Shown: piece after piece, positions 6,945 to 13,574 of the stretch
How the letters are laid out: the number at the start of each line of letters is the position of its first letter
Position numbering within the stretch: position 1 is the first letter of the stretch
From: CAZMFZ01 sp964565665
GTDB lineage: Bacteria; Bacteroidota; Bacteroidia; Cytophagales; UBA9547
NCBI GenBank assembly: GCA_964565665.1
Contig: CAZMFZ010000104.1
Span: 1-13,574, forward strand
DNA: 13,574 nt
Direction: 5' to 3'
Translations under genes and position numbers: made by a program
The notes under the pieces: model-generated
What the model was told of the DNA's origin: nothing
The model's input: the letters and a program-made list of their open reading frames with translations, nothing else
Database searches by the model: none

Positions 6945-7661
6945 ATGGACAAACGTACTTTCATCAAAAACTCCGCAGTATTGAGCGGTGCAGTTTTACT
7001 GTCAAATCAAATACAGGCAATTGAACTCATAACAGCCGAAAAACAATCAGAACCTTTCTCGCTGCCCATTCTTTCAATCAGTTACGATGCCTTAGAGCCG
7101 CATTTCGATAAGCTAACGATGGAAATTCACCATTTGAAACACCATCAAGCCTATATAAACAACCTCAATAAGGCAGTTGACGGTACCAAGATGGAGAAAT
7201 TAACTATAGAAGAAATATTGACAAATGTATCGAAATATCCTGTAGCAGTTCGCAACAATGGCGGTGGGCATTACAACCACAGCTTCTTTTGGAATTTACT
7301 TTCCGATAATGCAGGTGGCGCTCCACTTGGCAAATTGGCTGCTGCAATTGCCAGAAAATTCACCACATTCGATAATTTTAAAGAAGAATTCTCGAAAGCA
7401 GCATTAGGCCGATTCGGCTCTGGTTGGGCTTGGCTCGTACTCAACGAAACTAAAGAATTGCAAATTTACTCATCGCCAAATCAAGACAATCCTCTAATGG
7501 ACATCTCGGAAGTAAAAGGTACGCCTTTTTTAGCCTTAGATGTGTGGGAACATGCCTATTACCTCAAATATCAAAACAAAAGGGCAGATTATATTTCTGC
7601 ATTTTGGAAAGTAGTGAATTGGAGAGTAGTAGAGAAAAAATTTGAATTAATTGTCAAATGA
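6945..7661 (+). CDS. Exported Fe/Mn-family superoxide dismutase, Mn-type residues
   Basis: This enzyme dismutates superoxide to hydrogen peroxide and oxygen. Residues 40-238 align with the family. Metal ligands are H62 (MEIHHLKHH), H112 (GHYNHSFFW), D199 and H203 (LDVWEHAYYLKYQN), and the gateway Tyr is Y70. The outer-sphere Gln is supplied by NQDNP (Q180) and the earlier position is Gly (GGGHYNHS), the pattern of Mn enzymes; metal preference is inferred from this. The N-terminus has about 40 extra residues with KRTFIK, a hydrophobic stretch AVLSGAVLL and a possible IQA cleavage site. This resembles a Tat leader with Lys-Arg instead of Arg-Arg, so the protein is probably periplasmic or surface-exposed. 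Tat export of a folded, metal-loaded enzyme would make sense. Its last bases overlap the next gene (ATGA), which points to translational coupling with the haemoglobin. Confidence 0.92.
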   Translation: MDKRTFIKNSAVLSGAVLLSNQIQAIELITAEKQSEPFSLPILSISYDALEPHFDKLTMEIHHLKHHQAYINNLNKAVDGTKMEKLTIEEILTNVSKYPVAVRNNGGGHYNHSFFWNLLSDNAGGAPLGKLAAAIARKFTTFDNFKEEFSKAALGRFGSGWAWLVLNETKELQIYSSPNQDNPLMDISEVKGTPFLALDVWEHAYYLKYQNKRADYISAFWKVVNWRVVEKKFELIVK

Positions 7662-8059
7662 AAAAAGACATTGAAAATACAACTGATATAGAAATATTAA
7701 TAAATCAGTTTTATGCCAAAGTGGTGAAAGATGATGTAATCAGTGTGTTTTTTAATGAAATAGCCCCAGTAAATTGGGAAAAGCATTTGCCAATTATGGT
7801 TGGGTTTTGGGATTTTATTCTTTTTTCAACACCAAATGCCTATTTTGGAAGCGTAATGACGCCTCATTTGCACTTGCACGCACTTAAACCATTCGAAGCA
7901 CATCATTTTGAAAGATGGTTGTGGCTGTTTAATACTTCTGTTGATGAATTGTTTGATGGAGCAAAAGCCGAAGATGCAAAATTGGCCGCAAAAAATATTG
8001 GAGCTACCATGAAGTATAAATTATTAGGTTCTAATAATAAAGAAGGCATATCGACTTAA
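7658..8059 (+). CDS. Group III truncated haemoglobin
   Basis: This 133-residue protein is a 2/2 globin of group III. The sequence shows the family pattern: an N-terminal helix DIEILINQFYAKVVKDD, VNWEKHLPIMVGFWDFIL (38-55) with the conserved W-HLP-M-FW, MTPHLHLHAL (67-76), then HHFERWLWLF (82-91) where H83 is the likely proximal haem ligand, and a final helix with DELFDGAKAEDAKLAAKNIG. Members bind haem and oxygen, and in Campylobacter are linked to nitric oxide and oxygen handling; a role in nitrosative or oxidative stress is inferred here, helped by the neighbour. The start codon overlaps the superoxide dismutase stop by 4 bp, so both should be translated from one mRNA. No signal peptide is seen, so it should stay in the cytoplasm while the dismutase leaves it. 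A weak terminator follows. Confidence 0.9.
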   Translation: MKKDIENTTDIEILINQFYAKVVKDDVISVFFNEIAPVNWEKHLPIMVGFWDFILFSTPNAYFGSVMTPHLHLHALKPFEAHHFERWLWLFNTSVDELFDGAKAEDAKLAAKNIGATMKYKLLGSNNKEGIST

Positions 8060-8078
8060 AAAGTTGAATAGCTTTTTT
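8058..8078 (+). terminator. Likely intrinsic terminator after the haemoglobin gene
   Basis: AAAAAGTT (8058-8065) pairs with AGCTTTTT (8070-8077), with one G-U pair and a 4-nt loop, and the right arm is part of a run of six T. The hairpin begins inside the TAA stop codon (8057-8059). The stem is A/T-rich and weak, but its place at the end of the dismutase-haemoglobin pair and ahead of a 130-bp spacer fits termination. Confidence 0.45.
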
Positions 8079-8208
8079 GCATTTAGGCAACAAAAAATTG
8101 TAGAATTGGTTACTTAGCCATATCATTGTATATTAATTCGAAAATAAGCACTTCACACTTTCCCCCACAATATGATTTGAAGCTCTACGTTAACTAAATA
8201 CGTAACAC

Positions 8209-8805
8209 ATGATGGATTTAAAAAAGGTAGATGATGCAGAACTTGTTTCAATATACCGTTCCGGAGATGACCGAGCTTTCAAAGTGCTTCTTAGCCGTTA
8301 TAAAACAAAAGTTTACACAACGGTTTTGTACATTGTAAAAGACAGAGATATTGCCAACGACATCACGCAAGATGTGTTTTTCAAAGTGATTGACACTATT
8401 CGCGATGGTCGTTACAATGAAAATGGAAAATTCCAACAATGGGTAGTTCGCGTTGCCCACAACTTGGCTATCGACCATTATCGTAAAAACAAAAAACACC
8501 AAATGGTGCGTGATGACGATGATTTTAGCATTTTCAACACATTGCCGCTTGGCGTAGAAGGTATAGAGCGAACTATCATGCAAAAAGAGACGAAAGCTTT
8601 GCTCAAAGAACACATCCAAAAGTTACCCATCGAACAAAAACAAGTTTTATTAATGCGTCATTTTGCAGGCATGAGTTTTCAGGAAATAGCAAGTTTTACT
8701 GGAGTGAGTATAAACACTTCTTTAGGTAGAATGCGATATGCCTTGATAAACCTGCGGAAGATGTTAACCCCGTATTATGAGCACGAACCCCACTATTACC
8801 CTTAG
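8209..8805 (+). CDS. ECF-type RNA polymerase sigma factor
   Basis: This 198-residue sigma-70-family protein of the extracytoplasmic function group has only regions 2 and 4. Region 2 (about 10-95) includes GDDRAFKVLLSRYKTKVY, the DIANDITQDVFFKVI helix and FQQWVVRVAHNLAIDHYRK, which contact core polymerase and the -10 element. Region 4 (about 125-186) includes LPIEQKQVLLMRHFAGMSFQEIASFTGVSINTSLGRMRYAL in parts, with the helix-turn-helix that reads the -35 element. The two regions are joined by an acidic linker (RDDDD). Two tandem ATG codons open the frame (8209 and 8212). The last 29 bp overlap the start of a small gene in another frame, a layout common for sigma factors and their regulators. 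No transmembrane anti-sigma gene is next to it. Its regulon is not readable from the window. Confidence 0.93.
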   Translation: MMDLKKVDDAELVSIYRSGDDRAFKVLLSRYKTKVYTTVLYIVKDRDIANDITQDVFFKVIDTIRDGRYNENGKFQQWVVRVAHNLAIDHYRKNKKHQMVRDDDDFSIFNTLPLGVEGIERTIMQKETKALLKEHIQKLPIEQKQVLLMRHFAGMSFQEIASFTGVSINTSLGRMRYALINLRKMLTPYYEHEPHYYP

Positions 8806-9007
8806 TTTGCATGGCATCAGCTATGCGTATGGCGAGCTTTCTGGAATGGAAAGAGAGGAATTTAAATTGCAAAAGATAATTAATAGTTGGCTGTACGAAG
8901 AAGTAGAAGAAAATCGAAAGCTCCGACACGAAATCGATAACAGCCAACTAAACCCTAATATTTCAACACTTAAAAATATTTTAGCCTATTCAAAAAAAGT
9001 TTACTAA
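8777..9007 (+). CDS. Small charged protein overlapping the sigma factor gene, possible sigma regulator
   Basis: This is a 76-residue soluble protein of no family that I can name. It begins at an ATG 29 bp inside the sigma gene, in a different frame. The middle (about 24-52) is a strongly charged, probably helical segment (MEREEFKLQKIINSWLYEEVEENRKLRHEI). The C-terminus has NPNISTLKNILAYSKKV, a helix-like ending which, from memory, resembles tails of small proteins placed after ECF sigma genes in Bacteroidota. It has no Cys, no zinc motif and no membrane segment, so it is not a classical ZAS or membrane anti-sigma factor. A second ATG at 8846 (residue 24) would give a 53-residue protein without overlap. 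A role as an anti-sigma or partner is inferred only from position and size. Confidence 0.65.
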   Translation: MSTNPTITLSLHGISYAYGELSGMEREEFKLQKIINSWLYEEVEENRKLRHEIDNSQLNPNISTLKNILAYSKKVY

Positions 9008-9020
9008 ATCAATTCATTTG

Positions 9021-9046
9021 AGCATTTTTTTAAAAAACTGGATGCT
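9021..9046. terminator. Hairpin between convergent genes
   Basis: AGCAT (9021-9025) pairs with ATGCT (9042-9046), and the loop holds a T6/A6 palindrome (9026-9037). It sits in the 41-bp gap between the end of the + strand small gene (9007) and the end of the - strand restriction gene (9049). A bidirectional terminator is expected there and T-runs are present on both strands. The stem is short, so this call is tentative. Confidence 0.35.
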
Positions 9047-9048
9047 TC

Positions 9049-12000
9049 CTAATTCAAAATTGCAGCTACCAATTCATCAATTTGTTTTATTTCGCCTGCC
9101 AGATATTTTTTTATGTCTGTCCGCAACCTACCAAGCTGCATAGCTGCGAGTGGAGTTTTGGGTGGGTTTTGTGCTACATATTTTGCTGCTTTGTTGTGTG
9201 CAGCCTCGCTTAACTGAGCAAGCGAAATATGTGTATTGTCTTTTTCATCAAACTTTGGGAAATATATATCCAATATTTTTTTGTGAACATGCCTAGGACC
9301 GAATAAGCCGCGAGCTTGGAAATCTTTCATTTGTAAATTAGGAAGAGCACTATTGAGGATGGAAGTGAGATAATAGGCCTCTTGCAAGGAATGGGTATAA
9401 TATACGTAGCTAACACTTTCAACAATAAACTCCAAATCCAAATCGGCACGCTTCACAATAGTGGCATTGGCATCTTTGGCAGAGGCATTGTAAAGAACTA
9501 AATAGGGAGCATTTAAATTTTGTGAGGTTAAGCCCTGTTGAAAATTCAATCTATCTTGTGCTGACATATTTTTGGATTTTGGTGTTTTATGAATATTCCA
9601 TATCCTTTCTATATCTTTTGTCCACTTTGCAAAGTGTAAAATTCCATAAGTGATAATATCGTCAGATGACATTATTTTTATCGTTTTATGATTTGAATCG
9701 TTTTTTTTAATCAAAATGGGTAGTAAAACTAAATCTGGCTTAAATAGATGAAATGGTAAAATACTTTTAGATAAAGCAGTTCTAAAAATAAATTCCATTT
9801 CAATCCTATCCTTAAAATTTATATCCTTCCAAGGCATTTTTGCGTCTTGCTTTACGTGATCGGCAGTGCGTACGGCAAATATTCTATCTTGCCAATCGGG
9901 GTTTGTATCCCAATTGTCGGGTAAGGGCTGAGCAATATTTACAAAATAAAAAGTGCGTGGCACAATAGTCGCTCCTTGCTTAAAGCCTTTTTTGTAAGGG
10001 TTTACTTGGGTTTGCATGGCGGTTTGCGTAAGCGACAATGCCGAAGATTTGCCTTGTTTCACATAATACCAAGTGGCTGGCAATTCCTTCAATTTGGGCT
10101 GGGCTTCTTCCCAATTGCAATTGTGGTAAGGCACATGGCCGGCAAAAACTAAGCCTTTCAGCCCTTCTTTTGGCAATGGCAATTTCGCACCCGAACGCTT
10201 GGCAAAGAGTACACAACTTGGTACTCTGAATAAGGGGCTTACTTTGTCCATATCCCAAATTTCACTCAGTTGAAAGCCTTCTGCTTTGGCATTGCGGCTA
10301 TTGTCGTGGTGATCGGCACTGAAAAAGCTACGTGGAAGTACGAATGCCAATTGCCCACCATTTTTCAAAAAATAGCTACTGCAATAGCTCATAAATATGG
10401 CTGCAATTTCTAGATGTGGGTAGTTGGCTACATTCTTAGGTTTTACATGGTATTTTATGGCAAGGGCATTGAGTGTGTCTTGGTATTCTTCGTTTTTAAT
10501 GCTGCTATAAGTAAACCAAGGTGGATTGCCAATGATATAATCGAACTTACCTGCCAAAAAATAAGGCTTGTAAAGGTTTTGAACGATAAATTTCCAAATA
10601 CTATCCCTGCCTTTTTCTTTTGCGATTTTGAAAGCAACATATATTTTGTAGAAACTTTCAATGGTTTGGGCATTAAGCCCTCCATTGGTATGGCTCTTTA
10701 TGAGTAGATTTTCAAAAGCGGCAATGTCCATCTTTTTTGAACTTTGCGAAATATCAGCTGCCTTTTCGCATACTTCTAAAGCTTCATCAAACAGTTTGAT
10801 ATCATCTAAAATTTGGGCAGATAATATGAGTCTTTCCTTATCGATACTCATGGTGAGTGTTTTGCCAAACAATCCCTCTACACCATCAGGAGCTAACAGT
10901 GTATTGGCAAGTATCACATTGATTCTTATCGGTTTTTTACTGTTTTTGAGTTCGCTACCTAAGGCTATCAATATATTTGTTTTGGCAATCTGCACACTGA
11001 GCGGATGAATATCAATGCCATACACGGCATTGTTCAACTCTTGCACCTCTATAGCTGGATTTAGCATTTTAAGCCTAGTAATGGCTGCCCTTAGAAAGGA
11101 ACCGCTTCCGCATGAAGGGTCTAATATCTTGCTTTCAGGCTTGAAATCGTATTGCTGCACTATGCGTTCGCAAAGCCAATCGGGGGTATAATATTCACCC
11201 AAAGTATGGCGCGTGTCGAGGTCTATCAATTCCTGATACACACCTTTCAATATATCTTCATCTACATTTTCAAAATCAAATCTGCCAATTTCCTGAGCTA
11301 TTAATCTGAACATTTTTTTCAAGCTTTTGAACGAGCGTTCGTTTTTCACCCAATAGTAAAAGTCGTTATCTACCAAGTTGGCTATGTTCATTTTCTGAAA
11401 AGCAGAGCCATCAAGTATTTCCATCAACTTATCATCGGTAATGAATTCATCATCGCTCAACACCGAATAGGCCATTATTTTAGCAAACACGCTCAAGTAG
11501 GTGTGAATGAGAAAATTATTGTCGCTCGCATCGAACGAGCCATAGGCGATACTCAAAAATTTTCGCCATTGCTCAATAGCCACATGTATTTCGTTGTATT
11601 TTTTTATTTCAACAAAATTGAGGCTCATCTCACGATAGCTTTCTACAAACACAGTGCTTTTATAGCCAAAAGCATCTTCAATTCGCTTCAGAGTGGCTTT
11701 TTGCTTTTCTTCTTTAAATAAATAGCTATCTATCCAAAAATAAAAATCTTCGGCATTGGTAGCCGATAGCGAGAAGGAAGCCCCTGTAACTTCATTGAGA
11801 ATTAGCTCATCTTCTCTCATATTTCCCAATTTTTCAATACAAGAAATGTCGGGTGTAAAAACTTTCCAATGGATGAAATCGGAAACAATTAGGGTGAAAT
11901 TATAACCTTCTCCAGCATTGAATTGGGCTAATAAATAGCCTGATAATTGCTCTTTGGCATGGACCAGGCTCTTTTTTATGTCGTTTTCAAATTCAATAAT

Positions 12001-12231
12001 TATTTTGTTGTAAAGGGTATCGGCACTACCACGATGTAGTTTGTCTTTCCTAGGAATATTTACCACAGCTCTCTCCGCCCCTTCACTTATAGAGTCAATA
12101 ATAGAGGCTATTTCGGACTTCCCATCATATAGCCTATGGAGCAAATCTTTGAAAATCTCTTTCTTTGTAAGCTCTTTGCTAGCCTTTTCAATACGCTCTT
12201 TGTATGTATTGATAGTGTGTTGCCTCTGCAT
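9049..12231 (-). CDS. Type IIG-like restriction-modification protein with N6-adenine methylase core
   Basis: This 1060-residue single polypeptide should methylate adenine in a specific DNA site and probably cut unmodified DNA. The N-terminal part (about 60-100) resembles a PD-(D/E)xK nuclease of type IIG enzymes: RGSADTLYNKIIIEFE with D71 and E80, then AKEQLSGYL (92-100). The expected ExK is ExE (E80-F-E82) here. Residues 110-340 are helical. The methylase core starts with HTLGEYYTPDWLCERIV (342-358), has SAM-binding motif I at LDPSCGSGSF (370-379) and catalytic motif IV at GNPPW (568-572). Residues about 690-1000 should hold the target recognition domain, ending with LFGPRHVHKKILDIYFPKF. Its length suits fused enzymes. 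No separate methylase, specificity or restriction gene is next to it, so it would work alone as a defence enzyme. Eight A bases (minus strand, codons 842-844) could allow frameshift switching. Recognition site unknown. Confidence 0.85.
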   Translation of the reverse strand: MQRQHTINTYKERIEKASKELTKKEIFKDLLHRLYDGKSEIASIIDSISEGAERAVVNIPRKDKLHRGSADTLYNKIIIEFENDIKKSLVHAKEQLSGYLLAQFNAGEGYNFTLIVSDFIHWKVFTPDISCIEKLGNMREDELILNEVTGASFSLSATNAEDFYFWIDSYLFKEEKQKATLKRIEDAFGYKSTVFVESYREMSLNFVEIKKYNEIHVAIEQWRKFLSIAYGSFDASDNNFLIHTYLSVFAKIMAYSVLSDDEFITDDKLMEILDGSAFQKMNIANLVDNDFYYWVKNERSFKSLKKMFRLIAQEIGRFDFENVDEDILKGVYQELIDLDTRHTLGEYYTPDWLCERIVQQYDFKPESKILDPSCGSGSFLRAAITRLKMLNPAIEVQELNNAVYGIDIHPLSVQIAKTNILIALGSELKNSKKPIRINVILANTLLAPDGVEGLFGKTLTMSIDKERLILSAQILDDIKLFDEALEVCEKAADISQSSKKMDIAAFENLLIKSHTNGGLNAQTIESFYKIYVAFKIAKEKGRDSIWKFIVQNLYKPYFLAGKFDYIIGNPPWFTYSSIKNEEYQDTLNALAIKYHVKPKNVANYPHLEIAAIFMSYCSSYFLKNGGQLAFVLPRSFFSADHHDNSRNAKAEGFQLSEIWDMDKVSPLFRVPSCVLFAKRSGAKLPLPKEGLKGLVFAGHVPYHNCNWEEAQPKLKELPATWYYVKQGKSSALSLTQTAMQTQVNPYKKGFKQGATIVPRTFYFVNIAQPLPDNWDTNPDWQDRIFAVRTADHVKQDAKMPWKDINFKDRIEMEFIFRTALSKSILPFHLFKPDLVLLPILIKKNDSNHKTIKIMSSDDIITYGILHFAKWTKDIERIWNIHKTPKSKNMSAQDRLNFQQGLTSQNLNAPYLVLYNASAKDANATIVKRADLDLEFIVESVSYVYYTHSLQEAYYLTSILNSALPNLQMKDFQARGLFGPRHVHKKILDIYFPKFDEKDNTHISLAQLSEAAHNKAAKYVAQNPPKTPLAAMQLGRLRTDIKKYLAGEIKQIDELVAAILN

Positions 12232-12475
12232 TGGTATAGTGAAGTAATTGATTGGGTGAAATTACAATTATTTACAAAAAAGCTGATTTTAAAGTATGGT
12301 AAATGAGGCAGTAATAGTGATGAAAATAAAAGTATTTGTTGTGAAACTAGGGTTACACAATGGTACTTTTTAGTATCACAACTTGCCAATAGAGTTGGAA
12401 ACAGGCTTTGGGAGTGCACTGCTGTTGCTCAGTAGAGGTTGAGCATAGGTTTCAAATAATAAATCTCATTTCTCA
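12232..12475. other. Non-coding spacer between the secreted-protein gene and the restriction gene
   Basis: This 244-bp spacer lies between two - strand genes. It should hold the promoter of the restriction gene, but I found no full TTTG/TAnnTTTG pair on the minus strand. It contains the 45-nt palindrome-ended element (12338-12382) and a short perfect hairpin, TGCTCA/TGAGCA with an 8-nt loop (12426-12445), the latter just after the upstream gene's stop in the minus-strand direction. Open frames crossing it have no family signature. Confidence 0.5.
12338..12382. repeat. 45-nt element with 12-bp inverted ends (single CRISPR-repeat-like copy or terminator)
   Basis: GTTGTGAAACTA (12338-12349) and TAGTATCACAAC (12371-12382) are inverted copies with one mismatch in 12, around a 21-nt centre. 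The GTTGTG...CACAAC ends and the 45-nt length recall direct repeats of class 2 CRISPR arrays in Bacteroidota. However, there is only one copy: 30-40 bp to either side I see no second repeat, and no cas gene is in the window. Read on the minus strand the hairpin follows the secreted-protein gene and is followed by AAATACTTTTATTTT, so an intrinsic terminator is the plain alternative. Confidence 0.45.
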
Positions 12476-13447
12476 CTAATGCAATAGCATGGTAAGCCCG
12501 GTTTGAATCAAATACAGTTTGTCGGTTTGATAATAGTTTTGATACAAAAAACCAGCAGTAAAGCCAAACTGAGCATATCGAGTCTCTGCCAGCAGGTAAT
12601 TGAACCGAATTCCTGATTCTAATCGTGGGAATATTTGTGTTTTGGAATCGTGCGAAAATCGAAAATCGAATGTGCCACTCAATTGTTCTGTAAATAAAAT
12701 ATCGGCAGATAGGCTATGCTCATTGAAATAAGTAAAGCTCGGTTTTTCGTACATAAATCCGGTGCCTATCCGAAGATAAAATTCCCTTCTAGAAAATATA
12801 TTGAGCATCAGCACCTGCCAATCGAGTGTTTCGTACATATTACCATCACTACGCTGATATAGATTTGCGTAGCGAAATTCAGTAGAAAGTAAGCCCCAAT
12901 TTGCTCTTATTTTAGGGATGCTTAATATCGATTTTGGGAAAAATTGGCTGCCTATCGAATCGTTGTCGTACAAAAAAGGCAATGCTCCTAAGGCAAAAAA
13001 TTCAAAGGAGACAATTCTTGGGTTTACTACTTTAGATTGAATGAGGAAATTTTGATGGTTGATAAACGAACTGAATATCGATTCTATGCCAATACAACAG
13101 GCATCTGTGCTTCCAAAGCCGCTCGCGGTGGAAATTTCTGTGGCATCGTAGTTGGCGGAGTTGCTTCTGGTGGAAGGCCTAGAATACCAATTGTAGTTTT
13201 GTTGCGGTTGGGTATTGTAATTGTTGTTTGGGGCAGATCGATAAGATGGTTCTTGCCTTGCAGGGGGAGTTGAACTATTAAAGCCGCCTGAATTATTACT
13301 TGGTGGTGTAAAATTTCGGTTGATGTTTCTATCGTTCTGGTTGTCTTGCGACCGCTTTTTGATATTATTTACTTGAGCGAGTAAATAATTATCTACCATT
13401 AAAAAACAAAAAAGAGATGGGAGAATAAAGGTGTAAAATTTCTTCAA
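12476..13447 (-). CDS. Secreted or outer-membrane protein of unknown function with Asn/Gln/Ser/Pro-rich linker
   Basis: The 323 residues match no family that I recognise. Residues 1-24 form a signal peptide (MKKFYTFILPSLFCF, cleavage near LLA-Q). Residues about 27-110 are low-complexity, rich in Asn, Gln, Ser, Pro and Tyr, and likely disordered. A Cys pair sits at 117-118 (STDACCIGIESIFSSF). Residues about 140-323 alternate polar and aromatic/hydrophobic residues with many Tyr and Phe (EFRYANLYQ, FYLRIGTGFMYEK, GIRFNYLLAETRYAQFGFTAGFLYQNYYQ), as in outer-membrane beta-barrel strands; about eight strands would fit. The start is TTG at 13447: a stop closes the frame about 30 bp upstream, no ATG precedes the signal peptide, and the first in-frame ATG (residue 17) would destroy it. 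Export is well supported; barrel formation is inferred. Confidence 0.72.
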   Translation of the reverse strand: MKKFYTFILPSLFCFLMVDNYLLAQVNNIKKRSQDNQNDRNINRNFTPPSNNSGGFNSSTPPARQEPSYRSAPNNNYNTQPQQNYNWYSRPSTRSNSANYDATEISTASGFGSTDACCIGIESIFSSFINHQNFLIQSKVVNPRIVSFEFFALGALPFLYDNDSIGSQFFPKSILSIPKIRANWGLLSTEFRYANLYQRSDGNMYETLDWQVLMLNIFSRREFYLRIGTGFMYEKPSFTYFNEHSLSADILFTEQLSGTFDFRFSHDSKTQIFPRLESGIRFNYLLAETRYAQFGFTAGFLYQNYYQTDKLYLIQTGLTMLLH

Positions 13448-13520
13448 AAGGAGATTATATCGTCTTTCAAATAACTAAAATCTAAGTCAGATATTGCCGA
13501 TTTCTTTAAAATAATTTACG

Positions 13521-13546
13521 TTGCCAACGGCTACAAGCCTTGGCAA
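13521..13546. terminator. Strong hairpin near the right edge, possible terminator
   Basis: TTGCCAA-C-GGC (13521-13531) pairs with GCC-TTGGCAA (13537-13546): ten base pairs with one bulged C and a 5-nt loop, TACAA. On the minus strand the right side is followed by CGTAAATTATTTT, so it could end a - strand gene lying beyond 13574. It stands 73 bp upstream of the secreted-protein start on that strand. A protein-binding or repeat role cannot be excluded. Confidence 0.45.
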
Positions 13547-13574
13547 TCGTTTGTTTCAAGAATTTAGTTCCAAG

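Noticed and set aside
8160..8208. Promoter TATGATTTG in front of the sigma factor gene
   Set aside because: The spacing between TA and TTTG is three instead of two bases and no TTTG lies at the proper distance upstream, so it is too weak to annotate.
9980..11008. Several open frames of 60-120 codons inside the restriction gene, on both strands
   Set aside because: They lie wholly within the methylase coding sequence in other frames and show no family motifs or start context.
12108..12419. A 103-residue open frame on the minus strand across the start of the restriction gene
   Set aside because: It overlaps the N-terminal coding region of a well-supported gene in another frame, contains no recognisable domain and has a composition expected from chance.
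12290..12475. A CRISPR array around the 45-nt palindrome
   Set aside because: Only one repeat-like unit is present. Sequences 30-40 bp on either side do not resemble it and no cas genes are in the window, so an array cannot be claimed.

Overview
The window looks like a chromosomal segment of a Bacteroidota bacterium. The DNA is AT-rich. One intergenic region carries a good match to the Bacteroidota promoter (TTTG, 19 bp, TAnnTTTG). Shine-Dalgarno sequences are largely absent. Several protein types are characteristic of the phylum: a two-component-regulator-type propeller followed by a triple-tyrosine (Y_Y_Y) domain, a Bacteroidota-style ECF sigma factor, and an Mpl ligase with the sequence DFAHAPS. 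Genus or species cannot be decided from the sequence. No rRNA, tRNA, insertion sequence or CRISPR array was seen.

Left part (1-8059, all on the + strand). An alkyltransferase-like protein without the acceptor cysteine (84-443) precedes a large secreted or membrane propeller/Y_Y_Y receptor-like protein that has no kinase domain (484-3387). After a well-formed promoter comes Mpl murein tripeptide ligase (3514-4875). A DEDDh exonuclease (5027-5830) follows, behind an imperfect inverted repeat. Next are a stand-alone CheY-like receiver (5905-6315) and, 20 bp on, riboflavin-pathway RibH with a GTG start (6336-6839). An Mn-type superoxide dismutase with a Tat-like leader (6945-7661) overlaps a group III truncated haemoglobin by 4 bp (7658-8059), which suggests a translationally coupled oxidative or nitrosative stress pair.

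Middle (8209-9007, + strand). An ECF sigma factor overlaps by 29 bp a 76-residue charged protein of unknown family. This is a candidate sigma/regulator pair.

Right part (9049-13447, all on the - strand). A 1060-residue single-chain restriction-modification protein, probably type IIG, has an adenine-methylase core (DPSCGSGSF and NPPW motifs) and a PD-(D/E)xK-like N-terminus. Upstream of it lies a 244-bp spacer with a 45-nt palindrome-ended element. Beyond that is a secreted or outer-membrane protein with an Asn/Gln/Ser/Pro-rich linker and a beta-rich C-terminal half. A strong hairpin lies near the right edge.

Most genes are housekeeping or stress functions. The parts that deserve a second look are the sigma/small-protein overlap, the kinase-less propeller receptor, the solitary type IIG enzyme with an atypical ExE in place of ExK, and the single CRISPR-repeat-like palindrome upstream of it. 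I did not find convincing evidence for a wholly new multi-gene system.
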